DNA from: Ailanthus altissimus
Lineage: Eukaryota > Streptophyta > Magnoliopsida > Sapindales > Simaroubaceae
Assembly: GCA_946807835.1 (NCBI GenBank)
Contig: OX327686.1
Location: 11,160,001 to 11,224,000, forward strand
Length of the DNA: 64,000 bases
Direction: 5' to 3'
Position numbers and translations under genes: made by a program. Positions 1 through 11,762 of the stretch are shown piece by piece; within the stretch, counting starts at the first letter, position 1; every line of letters starts with the position of its first letter. The notes under the pieces were generated by a model, which saw only the letters and a program-made list of their open reading frames with translations, made no database searches and was not told where the DNA came from.

Positions 1-86
1 CACTTGCTGTCATCAATGATCAGCTAATAGTGCTGGACCTAACCATTACATTGATGGTCATCTTCGTAGCTCTACAGTATTGGAGC

Positions 87-157
87 TGCACCAGCCGGGA
101 GTCGAATTCGGGTCTGTACCGTGGCAGGTTACTATTCTACCTCCAGATCACTGCTGC
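87..157 (-). pseudogene. Degenerate tRNA-Gly (GCC anticodon) gene
   Basis: On the minus strand these 71 bases follow the plant tRNA-Gly(GCC) sequence nearly end to end: the anticodon loop CTGCCAC, the segment CCACGGTACAGACCCG, and a 3' end GGCTGGTGCA. The acceptor stem has one mismatch (G opposite G at the fourth pair). The T-stem has two A-C mismatches because GGGTTCGA has become GAATTCGA. These defects suggest a non-functional copy, possibly an old insertion. A 66-codon open frame on the other strand (3-203) overlaps it and is most likely accidental. Confidence 0.82.
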
Positions 158-203
158 AATGCCAGTTACGACTTTGGTATTCCTTTTAATTGACAACTTC
201 TGA

Positions 204-652
204 GTGTTTACTCTTGAGACAAAAAGATAAATCTCTGCAATTTGTTTTTTAAAAAATATTTATGTTAATTAAAAAATATACACTTGTTAATAAGATATTT
301 TCAGTCCCAAATCTAGATAACAAGGCGATCAACCTATATCAATTACAAATTTTTATTTATTTTCAGAATTAATTTAAAACACAAAAGTAATAAATTGGCC
401 CTAAACATTTTTCTACAAAAATACTTGTGTAGTACTTTATTACATTTTTTCTTCACTCTATACACAAAAAGGAGAAAAAGACACTTATTTTTTTCATTAC
501 CTTAAAGAATCAAGAATCATCTTCACTAAATGTTGTTTTGTGCAAATTCTTCTTCTTTTAGTATTTGATTGATAGGTTTAAGCCTTTAAGCTAATTACAC
601 CCATAATCAAAATACCCAATTTGCTAAAGAAAATGTTACAAGATGAAGAATT
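204..652. other. AT-rich stretch, no gene seen
   Basis: AT-rich sequence with no recognisable coding motif on either strand. The right part may include the 5' untranslated region of the LINE that follows, but I cannot place the LINE's 5' border or a clear target-site duplication. Confidence 0.5.
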
Positions 653-2145
653 ATGCAGTATATTGTGTCACCTATCCAAGCTCCTTCGACTGTGACTGCT
701 CCGCCTCCGACTGTGGTTGCTGCTTTGCCTCCGCCTGCAGCAAGTCCCCAGGTTGCGGTGGCTGCTGTTCCGGCTACTGGTGGAGAAATGACTCACTCAG
801 CCTTGGGTCCTCTTGTTCTGGCAGAGGCTAACGACGATGATGGCGCTACTGTTTTCGACCTTGCCACCGCTCACGGGTTCCAATCTGTTGCTTGTTTTGG
901 CAGCAGTGCTGCTACTGCTACTGATGTATGTGTGATGCCAGAAATTTCAATGATGAAGAAGAACTTGGTTGGTCTGGCCGTGGATGGGTTGGTTCATGCT
1001 GGGAGATCATTTTCTGCAGATGTAGTTGATATTGTTGGGAATTTGAAGGAGGAATCAGAAAATACAAAACAGAACACCGACAGTCTGTATGGTACTAAAC
1101 TTACAAAGCCGTAGAGTTCTTTATATTCTGGTAATCGAAATTTTAACCCCGGAGGTGAATTATAATTTCTTGCTCTAAAAATTTGCAATTGCCGGAAGGT
1201 GGTGAAATTCCATTCAAATGAGCTTATTGAATAAGAGCAAAAATGGAAACATGCTTTGATTGGGGGTGTATGCGGCCTCATCCCTTGATTTCATCAACTA
1301 CAAGCTTTTGTGATGAACCGCTTGAAACGGTATAGATTGATCTCTATTCATTCAATTTTGATAGTGAATGAGGACAAAAAAGGCTCTTGAGGATGGGCTA
1401 ATTACATTCAATAGTCGGCCTATAATTGTTAAAATTTAGAAACCAATAATGATTATGGATATGTCTAGTAATCATTCTATTCCTATTTGGATACAACTGT
1501 CAGGGTTGCCATGGCGGTTTTGGAGTACCCCGACGTTGAGCCGAATTGTTAGCTCTTTAGGTATTCCAAAATATTGCGATCAATGCACCTTCAATAGAAC
1601 CAAATTAGCTTATACGAAGGTCTTGGTTGAAATGGATGTAGGGGGTGAATTACCATGTATTCTGACATTAGAGGATGAAATGGGGATGACCCTTACCCAG
1701 GAAGTGACCTATGAATGGAAACCAACAACATGTTCTAAATGTAAACAATTTTGTCATGAGGACAAATATTGTATATTAGAGTAGAGACCCAAACAAATTT
1801 GGCAAATGAAGCGGGATAGCCGGGACTATCAACGTGACCTTAAAGCTATACAACACAAACAAGTGGAGGAATTCCGCCAACATGAAGTGGCATTGGAGAA
1901 GAATGATCAGAATGATGACCATCACCCTAGAGTGGTTTTGGAGGAAAGGTAGTGCAATATGACTAAAAAAGAGGAGAAATGAGAGACCGTTTCCAAGGTT
2001 GGCAAGAATTCTGACCAAGGAACAAACCTAAAAGCCATCCAGGCTGTGGAGAGATTCAACTTGAGGAAGACTATAGCCTTGACTCATGAGGTGGGGATAA
2101 TTGAAGAAGGCCAACGAGCCATACAAAACATGAAATCCCTTGACC
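653..2145 (+). pseudogene. LINE ORF1 protein (DUF4283/zf-CCHC_4 type), broken
   Basis: Encodes the RNA-binding ORF1 protein of an L1-type LINE, which coats the element RNA. The first 153 codons are open and proline/alanine-rich, ending in a segment with RSFSADVV, which resembles the SFADVV motif before the DUF4283 domain. The frame then breaks. A shifted piece near 1235-1275 reads KWKHALIGGVYA, typical of DUF4283. Codons 1449-1784 resume in another frame with PIWIQLSGLPWRFW and a Cys-rich zinc-finger start (CSKCKQFCHEDKYC). A charged tail rich in Gln, Glu and Lys follows to about 2145 with more stops. At least three frames are needed to read it through, so no full protein can be made. Confidence 0.75.
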
Positions 2146-2152
2146 TGGGAAA

Positions 2153-2850
2153 ATGATCTCCAGCTGGAACATCCGGGGTCTCCACGACCTCTGCAAACAA
2201 TCAGAGGTAAGAGCTCTGATTAAGAAAAAAAGATTGTGCTTTATGGGATTATTAGAAACAAGGGTAAAACCTGTGAATATTGATAAAATATGGAGCAAAT
2301 TGGCTTTAAAAGACTGGAAACTGGAACATAACTCTAATTGCTTAGATATGGGGAGGATTTAGATTGTCTTTAACACAGCTAAATGCAATGTAATAATTTT
2401 AGACAAGCATTGGCAATTCATACACTATAAGGTGCAAACTGAAGACATGGAGTTCTATTGGACTATCGTCTATGGGGGCCACCGAGGTAATGGATAGAGA
2501 GGCTTTATAGCGAGACCTTCATGCTGGAAAAGCAGACAATCAAATTCTTTAGCTGATTCAAGGTGATTTTATTAATTTCCTTAGCAATAATGATAGAATT
2601 GGAGGCATTTACGTGAATGAAAATATAGTAGACTTGTTCAAAAATTGGATATCAGGGTTAGAGTTATTTGAGTTAAAAAGCAGGGGTTGCAAATTCACAT
2701 GGTGTAACAATCAGATCGGTCCCCAGAGGATATGGCAGAAGATTGATTGGATTTTTGTTAATGAGAAATAGGTGGACACATAAGAGTTCACAGAGAATGA
2801 AGTGCTAACAGTAGGTGTTTTTCATTACTCTCCACTTGTAGTCATAATTT
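2153..2850 (+). pseudogene. LINE ORF2, endonuclease (EEP) domain, broken
   Basis: Start of ORF2. MISSWNIRGLHD is the N-terminal signature of the apurinic-like endonuclease that nicks target DNA. The first stop (TAG near 2360) sits where a Trp codon would be expected. After further stops and a frame change, a second segment reads GDFINFLSNNDRIGG, then FTWCNNQ and KIDWIF, which are the catalytic-loop and C-terminal endonuclease motifs. ORF2 begins just after the ORF1 remains. Confidence 0.78.
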
Positions 2851-3475
2851 CTACACCTCCCCACAAGCACAGGATTCCTTTCAGGTTCTTCAATGCTTAG
2901 TGCTCTCATCCCCAGTTTTATAGCATTGTTATAAATGTGTGGCATACGGAGATCAATGTCCCCCTAATGCATAGAGTCTGGTGTAAGCTTAAACTACTTA
3001 AGACTAAGTTAAAAGATCTCAATAAAGAACACTTCTTAGATGTCTTACAGAAAATTACAGATAGGAAAGCTATGTTGAATTCCTTTTAAAATGACCTAAT
3101 GGGTGATCCTTTTCATCAAGAGCTTCAAGAAGAGGAACGGTGTGTCTACAAGTAATTATGACAGCTTATAATCACTGAGAAAAACCTTATCAGACAGAAA
3201 TCTAGGATTAATTGGGTTCAACTAGGGGACTCAAATTCTATATATTTTCATAACATGGTTAAATAGAGAAGAATAAGAAATACAATCACTTCTTTAGTAA
3301 ACCAAAATGGTGACTTTATTCAAGACCCAGAGGCAATTAAAAGTATGATAGTGAGTTACTAGAAAGAGCTGTTGAGAACATCTACAAGGACCAAAAAGCC
3401 TATTTAACAACAAATATTGGATAAAAGGTCTAAGCTTGAGGTGGAAGATAGAGATATGCTCTGCACCCCATATCT

Positions 3476-4660
3476 GACCAAGAAGTAAAAGAAGCTATAT
3501 TCAGCATCAACGGGGACAAAGCTCCTAAACCTAATGGATACAACAACCTCTTTTTTCAAAAATGCTGGAATGTTATTAGTAAAGAAGTCACTGAAGCTGT
3601 GCAACATTTTTTCTCAACAGGTCAGATCTATTATCTTATTAATTCAACTACTATCACTATAGTCCCAAAGGTATCTAACCCTAATGGCTTAGGTGACTAT
3701 AGACCAATAGCTTGTTGCACTGTCCTGTACAAATATATTACTAAAATTATAACCTTCATACTCAGAAAGGTTATTGGCTATCTAATTTGCCCAAGTCAAT
3801 CAGCTTTTATCCCCCATAGGAAAATAGCAGATAATGTCCTCTTGACTTATGAATTAGTGAGGGGAAATGACAGAAAAAATAGGTTTCCTAGCTATGCTTT
3901 CAAAATTGATCTGCAAAAGACCTATGATTCAGTTTCTTGGAATTTCTTAGAAGAAGTTCTAATTGGACTTAATTTTTCATATTCCTTCATCCGGGTAATC
4001 ATGTGTTGTGTTAGAATAAGTATGTTCTCTGTGATGGTGAATGGTACCTTAGAAGGTTTTTTTCCGGAAAAGAAAGGTTTGAGACAAGGGAATCCAATGT
4101 CTCCTTTGTTATTTGTCTTTGCTATAGAGTATCTCAGTAGAAGTCTTAATAGTATTCCTGAAGCAAACTTTACCTTTCATAAAAGATGCAAAAGATTGAA
4201 GTTGAACCATTTGATCTTTGCTGATGATTTATTACTTTTCTCTCATGGCGATACTAGTTCAATTAGCCACTTCAACAATGTCTTAGAAGTTTTCTACAAT
4301 ACATCTGGTATGCAATTAAATGTGAACAAAAGCTCCATATTCTTTGGACACGTTCCTGACCAAACAAAAGATGCAATTTTACATTTGACCTAATTTCAGC
4401 ATGGAGAGCTGCCGGTCAAATATCTTGGTGTCCTTTTAATCTTTGGGAGACTCAAAAAAGAGCATTGTCAAAATCTAATCAGTAAAATGATAGCAAGAAT
4501 TTCTAATTAGGCGGTTAAGAAACTCTCTTATGCAGGGCGTCTTCAACTGCTAAACTCTGCTTTAATGAGTATGCATATTTATTGGTGCTCTATTTTATCC
4601 TCCCAAAAATCTTTATCAAGGAAGTGGAAGGTATATGCAAGAAATTCTTATGGCATGGTC
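3476..4660 (+). pseudogene. LINE ORF2, reverse transcriptase domain
   Basis: The best preserved part of this LINE. After a broken lead-in (EVKEAIFSINGDKAP in one frame), codons 3599-4393 are open for 264 residues. RT signatures in order are: DYRPIACCTVLYK; QSAFIPHRKIADNVLL; KIDLQKTYDSVSW (usual KAYD is KTYD here); GLRQGNPMSPLLF; and the catalytic box LIFADDLLLF with both aspartates intact. The frame then stops, and a shifted continuation reads LPVKYLGVLL and YAGRLQLLNSAL, the usual thumb region. The long open stretch probably reflects a fairly recent insertion. Confidence 0.88.
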
Positions 4661-4699
4661 TGGACTCTCAAAAAACAAAAGAGGCTCAGTTGCATGGTC

Positions 4700-5757
4700 T
4701 CAAGTTTGCAAGCATAAGAGTGAATGAGGATTAAGCATCAAATCTATACATACTTGGAATCAAGCCGCAATGATTAAACATATTTGGGAGCTTCTAGCAA
4801 TTAAATCCTCCCTATGGGCTCGGTAGGTGATTGATAACAAGCTTAGAGGACTGAGCTTTTGGGGTATCACAAAACCAATAGATTGCAGTTAGGTGTGACA
4901 AAGTCTCCTGCAATGTAGAAACCAAGCAAAATAGTTTTTTGGCTATAAATTGGGCAATGGCTCTAACTTTTCCTTTTGGTATAATCCATGGATGCATGGT
5001 GTTTCTTTATTAGATAAATGCCCTCATATAAATATTGGGGACTCTGATATTCCATGTCATGCAAAAGGTAAGGACCTCTGGCGCAATGGGATTTGGAATT
5101 TACCGGATCCGGTGGATGTATACATTGCTCAAGCCTGGGAATTTATCCACTCACACTTCTTTATTGCTTCTTGTAAGGATAAGATAATTTGGACTGGTTG
5201 CTCCAATAGACAATTCTCTATTGCTAATGCATGTCAAAACGTTATCAGAGACAAGTGCTAAGGTCAGGTGGCATAAACTAGTATGGGGTCCTCAATGTCT
5301 CCCCAAACATAGTTTTATCACATGGCTAGCCTTGAAGGACAAATTATCTACAAAAAGCAAATTGGCAAAATAGGGTCTTGTTCCTAATCCAAACTGCCCA
5401 TTGTGTAGAAGTGGCATTGAGACGGTACAACACTTATTTTTTTACTGCACTTTTTCTAGTAGAGTCTGGAAAAAGATCTTAGTGGCTTGTCAAATTCAGC
5501 GACGACCTGTCCCTTGGCGGAGAGAAGTTTTCTATTTCTGTAGGAAAACTGGAGGCAAATCTTTATTTAGTAAAATTCGAAGGATTGCTTTTTGTGCTTC
5601 CATCTATTACATATGGCATGAGCGTAATCAGGTGGTGTTCTAACAAAAATCTCTCAATGTTATGGATGTCTTCCGATGCATTAAGGATGCTGTATGGATT
5701 AAATGTTTGAGTGTTTTAAATGGTCAGCCATTAGAAAATATTGTAACGAAGTGGTGA
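4700..5757 (+). pseudogene. LINE ORF2, C-terminal zf-RVT region, broken
   Basis: The C-terminal part of ORF2, read in pieces. Codons 4950-5261 give GNGSNFSFWYNPWMHGVSL and end in the start of the zf-RVT domain. Codons 5401-5643 carry the zinc-binding core CRSGIETVQHLFFYC and end in YIWHERNQVVF, the typical end of the domain. A final broken stretch reaches the 3' untranslated region. No RNase H domain follows. Confidence 0.78.
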
Positions 5758-5868
5758 CACTTGATTGTCATTGTTTTGCCTTGTTGATCTGTGTTCTTAA
5801 TTGTGCTTCTATTTGTATCTCGCTGGATTAGCAATAAAATTATCATTTTACTTATTAAAAGAAAATAA

Positions 5869-7030
5869 GGATCTTGAGTTTAAAGATTCTAAATGGGCGG
5901 TGCCATAGACAAATCACTCACTTAATGGAAGACTCATAAATGGGATCGACCGCATCCTATCAAAGTTATAACAAACTTTTTATGGGACGTGCTTGATCCA
6001 AGGGTGAGAAAGCAAACACGCTCATCTGACGACAGAGGAGTTCGAAAGAAAAAGTCATGATTTTCTCTCTAATGAAAGGCATGTTTATAAAGCAATTCAT
6101 TGACCCATTTTCATATCCATGCTCAAGCGAGACTTCTTCATTGATATCTTCAACAGATTCCAGAAAAGGGATTGGCTGCCAACTACCAATAAGAAGACAT
6201 TCATTCTCCTCTTATAAAATAGAAGTTCTCTCCCTCGTCACACGAAATCACACACTCTTTTCATCACTCTAGAATATTCTTGATTCAATTTAATTGAATT
6301 TTTTTCACTAGGTAAACAATTAAATTCTACTTTCTATTTTTCTTAATTAAATCCTTCTTCTTCTACTGACTTGAGCATCGAATTATCTTTTTTAGATATA
6401 TGAGGATGCTCAAGATACATGGGAGGTAAGGAATGAGGATCTAAAGTCCTTAGGCCAAAGAAGTGTTGGACTCGATAAACTTCAATTTCAAAGAATTGTT
6501 TTTTATCATGTCAAACACATCTCTTTACTAACTTTTGTAAGCCCTGAAATCTTTGTCTTCTCTCTCTTATCCTTGCTATATAAATCTCTTCTTCAATCCC
6601 TAAATTTGTTTTAAACTCTGAATAACTTTGTTATTCTTTCGTACGCTCTTGTGATGTCTTAATGTCTTCAACTTCAAGACATAATGGGTGGATGAGTTGC
6701 TAATTGCTTGTCTAAAACATTTCCTTTAACTTGAATTTTGTAGTTGTGAATATTATTTAATTATATTTGCATTTATATATTTCTTGATAATTTTAGTGGT
6801 GGTTAGATTTATGTGCGGTTAAACTTAAATTCTAAGACTTAATGTGACTTTATTTATACTTTGTTTGAATGGTTTAATAGATTATTATTTAATTCATTAT
6901 ATTTCTCTATGATTAATATTTCTAACTGATTGGAAAATGAATTTTTTGTTGTTGATTTATAGGTTAATGCTTTGGAGGGATTGACCTTTTTTTTTTCAGA
7001 TTTAGAAAACACAACTTTAGTTGTTATTTA
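5869..7030. other. LTR-like non-coding stretch with TATA motifs
   Basis: No coding motif found. A TATAAAA motif lies at 6212-6218, followed by a pyrimidine-rich leader and, near 6366, TGACTTGAGCATCGAATTAT. That run resembles the ACTTGAGCGTCGGAG-type run I know from the U5 part of Tat-like plant LTRs. A second TATA motif lies near 6569. I read this as remains of a plus-oriented LTR, with no borders I can fix. Confidence 0.3.
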
Positions 7031-7059
7031 ATTAAGACGCTAACAGCACTTGGGTAATC

Positions 7060-7400
7060 ATGAAGGGTGGATCAATGATTGCATAGATAGACAAGTTAGA
7101 TAGGGATATGACTTGAAAATGTAGGCTTAGGTTCTCATTTGAGGCTTGAGAGAGATAATGAGATTAAGTTTTTGGTAATCAATTTAAGGGTTCTGTAATG
7201 AATGTATAGGTACACAAGTTAGATAAGAATATCAAATTAAATATGTATGTATAGTATCTCATTTGACGCTCAAGAGAGATAATGAGATTAGTCTTACACA
7301 CTTGATTAATGAATTGAACGAAATTATCAAATATGAAGAACATAGAAAGAATAGAGTGAAATCAAGACCCTAGGATCACATTTATTATAGATTCACCATT
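7060..7400 (+). repeat. Divergent relative of the 22758-25033 / 48173-49553 LTR family
   Basis: The segment around 7281-7380 (ATGAGATTAGTCTTACAC, then TTGATTAATGAATTGAAC, GAAGAACATAGAAAGAAT and CCTAGGATCACATTT) matches, in order, the reverse complement of about 23745-23890. The block AGAGAGATAATGAGATTA occurs twice (near 7149 and 7270), as do similar blocks in the long LTR copy. This is probably an old partial LTR of the same superfamily. Confidence 0.45.
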
Positions 7401-7698
7401 TCACATTATTATCATTTTTAATTGTTGTTTTGTTAATGGCATAACTCAGGTTTTTAGTTTAACTTTCCTTAGTCATTGCTATTAAATCAAGTTTCCTAGA
7501 TAAAATAGAGTTGCGATAATGCTTAGCGTAAATTTGAAAGATCAATCATTACAAAAATGATAGGCATGCACTTTTTTTATATTACTTGGTCATGACCCGT
7601 GCATTTACAGTTTAGTATATACATATGCTAATTGTTACAAACAGCTATTAAAGAAGCATTCAGAAGTATAAGTTTCTCTCAAAAGAAATAAATAAAAG

Positions 7699-8050
7699 GT
7701 GTCCTTCTTAAAAGATGAAGTGGAAAATCTGAAGCATAAGAAGGAAATCTTAAAACCAGAAGTGAATGAGCTATAACAAGAGAAGGATTTAGTTGAGAGC
7801 ACCATCTATCAACTTTTGAAGCAATTCCTAGCAACGAATGTGGAATTGATGAACAAACATAATAAGTTGAGATTGGCTGCTAATTGTGCAGCTACAAGAG
7901 TAAACTTGTTAAAGTCTGCTGAAACACGTGTATCCAGATTAGAAGAGGTGGCAGGTGAACTCTAGGTTAACTTAAAGGGATCTCAACAAGCTATTATTGC
8001 TACCTAGAAATAGATGGAAGCTTTTAATAATTTGTTGAAGAAGAAGACGC
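7699..8050 (+). pseudogene. Coiled-coil protein relic, probably Tat-element additional ORF
   Basis: About 115 codons in one frame, interrupted only by four stops at positions that look like former CAA/CAG glutamines. The peptide is rich in Leu, Glu, Lys and Gln (for example DEVENLKHKKEILKPEVNEL and SAETRVSRLEEVAGEL), consistent with a long coiled coil. It lies head-on against Tat-like pol relics on the other strand at 8330-9620. Some Tat retrotransposons carry an additional antisense ORF between pol and the 3' LTR that ends in a coiled coil, and position and orientation fit that. The identity is inferred from context; no specific motif proves it. Confidence 0.45.
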
Positions 8051-8054
8051 TTCT

Positions 8055-8188
8055 AATAATTTACCATATCTCTAGTTTCATCTATAAGATCTTTAGCTAT
8101 TAAGAGTGCTTTATCATTCTAAAAATGCCTAGACTTAATATACTAGCAAATAATTTACCATATCTCTAGTTTCATCTATAAGATCTTT
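8055..8188. repeat. Exact 40-bp direct repeat
   Basis: The 40 bases at 8055-8094 (beginning AATAATTTACCATATCTCTA) are repeated without change at 8149-8188, with 54 bases between the copies. The identity contrasts with the decay around it and suggests a recent local duplication or gene-conversion event. Confidence 0.85.
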
Positions 8189-8329
8189 CTACAGTAGCTT
8201 GATAGGCCCATAAGATCCTTGGTGACTTTTTGAGCTATCTACCCCTTTTTTTTAAAACTTATTCTTTAAGATGGTGTAAATGGTTTTATTTGTAACTTTT
8301 TCCTTCTAGTACCTTATGTATAGGTTGAG

Positions 8330-8640
8330 ATGAATTTTTCTACTGTATCTAATGGCTCTTATAGAAGTCATTCACAATTTATTCACGAACTGCCTTCCCT
8401 TACCTGCAATGATTGCTTGTCGCATTTATATCTAGTGATGAGGTTACTCTAATCTCCCCATTCATTTTGTATGTTGGCTAATATTATCCTTGTCGAAGAA
8501 CCTTATAAGTTAGAATTCCTTCCACAATAGTGATTACCGCATATTCCTTTATGCACTTCTTTCATTATCTTTCTTCAAATGTCTTCCTTTACACATTACA
8601 AATAAAGTAATGTTAAAGATCATCTATGTAGTTCCCCTTC
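8330..8640 (-). pseudogene. Ty3/gypsy (Tat-like) integrase N-terminal relic
   Basis: On the minus strand a mixed-frame reading gives KEVHKGICGNHYCGRN, then VLRQGYYWPT-like sequence, the N-terminal zinc-binding region of gypsy integrase (usual motif EIHEGICGNHSGGRSL). Further on, GRQFVN resembles the motif near the second catalytic Asp. There are several stops and frameshifts. It follows the RNase H relic at 8980-9620 in the correct order for a minus-strand element. Confidence 0.55.
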
Positions 8641-8979
8641 ACTAATTACGATATAGTTAGCCTTGCTTCTAAGTTTTAGGGTTTTATTCCTATTTGTTGG
8701 AAGCTAGCCATCTTGTAAAATATCAACATATAATTTTAGCCAACTGCAAATACTTGTAATGACCATTATGCTTTCCTCATTTTCTTTTATTTCATCTTCC
8801 ATCATAGTTTTTCCTCTCATGTTTATGGGAGCCACCTTTTTATGGAAAATCTTACTACCGAGGCTTTATTAGCTAATCTGTTTGGTTCAACATTCTCATT
8901 CCTTAAAATCTGGCTGATATTTACTTCTTACATCTTTTTAGCTATCTCTTTTACCTTTTTAGATAGTTTTTCATTTGTC

Positions 8980-9620
8980 TTTCCCTACCTACATAGTCAA
9001 AATTTCATTATGAGCTAACCATAAATTATTTGGCTATTATCAACCTTTCCATCAAGGCTTCATATTTTGCTTCATTATTCAATGATAAAGATAAAAGTTT
9101 TACTGCATGATGCAGTACAAGACCTTTTAGACTCTCTATTCTAATCTTAATCCTAGATTCGTATTGATTCAAGGTTATGTCAATCTGTATCTTTTATGTT
9201 TAATCTTCCTCATAATCTTTTTAAAGTAGAGTTTTATCTTTCATTGATGGCTCACACTCAAGTAATAAGTTTAGCTATCACTTGCTCATTCATTAATGTT
9301 CTTAAATAGTACTCGATGTCTAGGTTGATCAAGCTCATTACCATTTTTGTGATCCTGCCTACGACATCGGGTCTAGACTAAATGTGTTTGAGAGAGTAGA
9401 AAGTGCATACCACTATTTTATGAACTTTTGAACTAAAGCCTCAATGCTCAATTGCTTAGACTATTGTCAACATAAGTTTCTTGGCAATTGAAAATATCTT
9501 TTCTCAACTTCCAACAAAACCTTGTATTGACAGGCTTTTATTGACTTTTTCTTCCTTGAAAGGATTTCATTCGCAGTTGTACATGAAATTGTAAGATACA
9601 TAAACAACACTTTGTTAGGA
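8980..9620 (-). pseudogene. Ty3/gypsy (Tat-like) RT end and RNase H relic
   Basis: Read on the minus strand with frame changes. EKIFSIAKKLMLTIV corresponds to the end of the RT connection domain. SRPDVVGRITKMVMSLINLD plus IEYYLRTLMNEQVIAKLI corresponds to the plant Tat motif family KPDASGRLxKWAxELxEFDI...ALADFI. NNEAKYEALMERL matches the RNase H NNEAEYEAL motif. Together with the integrase relic it forms a minus-strand pol remnant, heavily mutated. No LTR could be paired with it. Confidence 0.6.
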
Positions 9621-11268
9621 TGTGATGAAGAAAGAATTTATGGATTTTTTAGATATTCTTTGAGGTTTTGTAGTGTATTTGTTTATTTCAGCTACCATAG
9701 TCCTTTATTCTTGACTTTGATGGCTTTAAAGCCAAGGACATAGCTGCTATACATGCAACAATATACAATGGCAGTACGATCGACAAATAAAAAAAATCCT
9801 GAGAGAAGGTGATTTTGCATTGTGCCAAGTGTTGCATATAAATAAAGAACTTAATGCAACAAAGGAGGCAGAAATATAGCAATGACCATACAAGATTCTC
9901 AAAAGCCTTGGGAAGGGCGTCTTCATATTATAATCGATGGATGGAAAGATTTTTTTATGCCACAGAACATCTCTAAACTCAAAAAGTTCTATGTTTAAAA
10001 TCATTCAATCTTTCAGTTCCCAAAATTCAATAAAGGTAATGTTTTGTTTGCAAATAAAAGAATTACATCTTCAAAACATTTATAAAAAAAAAAGACTCTT
10101 CAAAAGTGAAGACACTTGGGATTGACACTTTTTCAACCTAAGAACACTATATTCTCGTCCTTCTACTCTTCTGAGCTCTGATTGCCTTTATGTACCTAAG
10201 AAATACCCTCTGATACCCTCAATCTACTAGGCTTGGACAAGTGGCATTAGGCTAATTGGACCATCTAAATTTGGGCCTAATAGGTGCCCTTATACAAGTA
10301 AAGAATTATGGTTGTTCAATTGATGCTTCAGGGACACGCTTCTTTGAAACCAAGAAACCAAGACCACTATCGAACTCAAAAATATAGACCATCCATTATC
10401 TACTATTCTTGCCGCTAATCTGTCATCGAGAACTGCCCAAACTTGTTGAAAACCATCCGATTACTGTTGTTGGACCCATTATTAAGACTGTTAAATTGTT
10501 CATCTCTTTAGTCATCTATGGTCAATGTCGCCCGACCCATTTTACTCAAAATTGATCAACAATCTTAACGACACTAGAATAGTGTTGAATCAACACCAAA
10601 CGTACCCTCAAGTGCCATCCAACCACCCTATCATCACATGTTTCCGACTCAATTTTCACTAATTCTCTAGCATGTTTTCTCTCACTATTAGCACTATTCG
10701 AATCCTCGTTGTTGGATCTATCAATCTACATCACTACCTTACTTGATTTACTCACCGAAGTTCTAAAAAGATCTCTTTGTAAATATTTTAACTTTGTCTT
10801 CAGGTCAAATTGTAAACTTGTTAAACAGTTGAGGTTAAACTACAATTTACATCATTTATGAGGTCAATGTTGATTTTTTTTAAGTTATGGGGTCATTGTA
10901 AATTTTTTTATTTCTTTGGGTTCCTTTTGTAATTTATTGATATATTTGGGTTGAATATGAAAGTTCATATAAATCTGGGTAATTTTTTAATTTTATATAA
11001 ATTATGGACTGATGTACAGATTCAAAATTATAGGGAAAATTTAGTTTTTTAAAATTATGAAGGCCTTTCTAGTATTTTATATGATGCACCAAGTTGAATT
11101 TTGATTTTTTCTGGCATCATTAAATTTTCTTGAGGATTTTTAGGTTGACTACTTTATTATTTTGGCTCAAGTAAAGTTTTAAAAATTTTAAGTTTATTGG
11201 GTGAAGTCATCCAATGAAAATTTGGTGTTACAACTCATCAAAAATTCAGATCTTTAGTAACCTTTGGC
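9621..11268. other. No gene recognised
   Basis: Mixed AT-rich sequence. Short open frames near 9688-10125 show no family motif on either strand. The segment 10119-10260 has an LTR-like look (TGACAC start and a pyrimidine-rich run), but no border or partner was found. Confidence 0.4.
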
Positions 11269-11378
11269 AAACTTTTATTGTTCATCTATGGTTTCTTGAC
11301 AACAAAACACAAGTAAACCTTTATTGTTCATTTATAGTTTCTCGACAACAAAACACAGATAAACTTTTATTTTTGCAC
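11269..11378. repeat. 46-bp tandem duplication
   Basis: Two units of 46 bases (11269-11314 and 11315-11360) share AAAC, TTTATTGTTCAT and GACAACAAAACACA with a few differences. A third partial unit begins at 11361. Confidence 0.75.
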
Positions 11379-11708
11379 TCTTTAACCATAATTGTTTTGC
11401 AATGCATTTGCACTCATAATGATTGTTTCCAGTCTTTTTATCAACATGTTTACACTTACAATAGCCATCTTTTTAAATGCGTTTGTCACGCTCAAACAAT
11501 GTTGTCACACTCTAATAATGATTAACTCACTTTAATATTATTTATCTCTCACATATGCCACTATAGATTTCTTTATTTAATTATTTTATTATTTTCTTTT
11601 TGGTTTGCTTCTTAGTTCACTTTACAAATTCAAGTTGTTTCTCTCATCTTAAGTTTAAGAGAGAGTGTTAAAGTTAGTTTCAAATTAAAATTTCTTATGA
11701 GAAAATAA

Positions 11709-11762
11709 CTATTGAATCCCTTAATTTGGCTCAAGTGTCTTAAACACCCATCTAATTTAAAA
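11709..11762 (+). repeat. Left terminal inverted repeat
   Basis: About 54 bases that pair with the reverse complement of 13052-13105, with the core CCCTTAATTTGG and CTTAAACACCC shared. Outermost bases align only with small gaps. Confidence 0.75.

Larger units (their letters stand above)
653..5868 (+). mobile_element. LINE (plant L1 type), decayed but near full length
   Basis: Non-LTR retrotransposon with the plant L1 order: ORF1 (proline/alanine-rich head, nucleic-acid-binding domain, zinc-finger region), then ORF2 (endonuclease, reverse transcriptase, zf-RVT). The 3' end reads GCTGGATTAGCAATAAAATT and runs into a short impure A-rich tail near 5855-5868, as expected for target-primed insertion. 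Every ORF carries several stops and frameshifts, so the copy is dead. It lacks the C-terminal RNase H domain that the second LINE in this window has, so the two are different subfamilies. The 5' border is uncertain; I start it at the first ORF1 methionine. Confidence 0.85.

Noticed and set aside
3..203. Open frame of 66 codons with two hydrophobic segments at the window edge
   Set aside because: Most of its middle is the reverse complement of a tRNA-Gly(GCC) gene, so the frame is probably accidental. No family match was recognised.
643..831. Cysteine-rich 62-residue frame resembling a secreted peptide
   Set aside because: It overlaps the LINE ORF1 head in another frame; the codons are a by-product of the proline/alanine-rich sequence.
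5869..6290. Promoter-like stretch reminiscent of an endogenous pararetrovirus intergenic region
   Set aside because: A TATA box and leader-like run are present, but no coat, polymerase or movement-protein motif lies near. A degraded LTR explains it as well.
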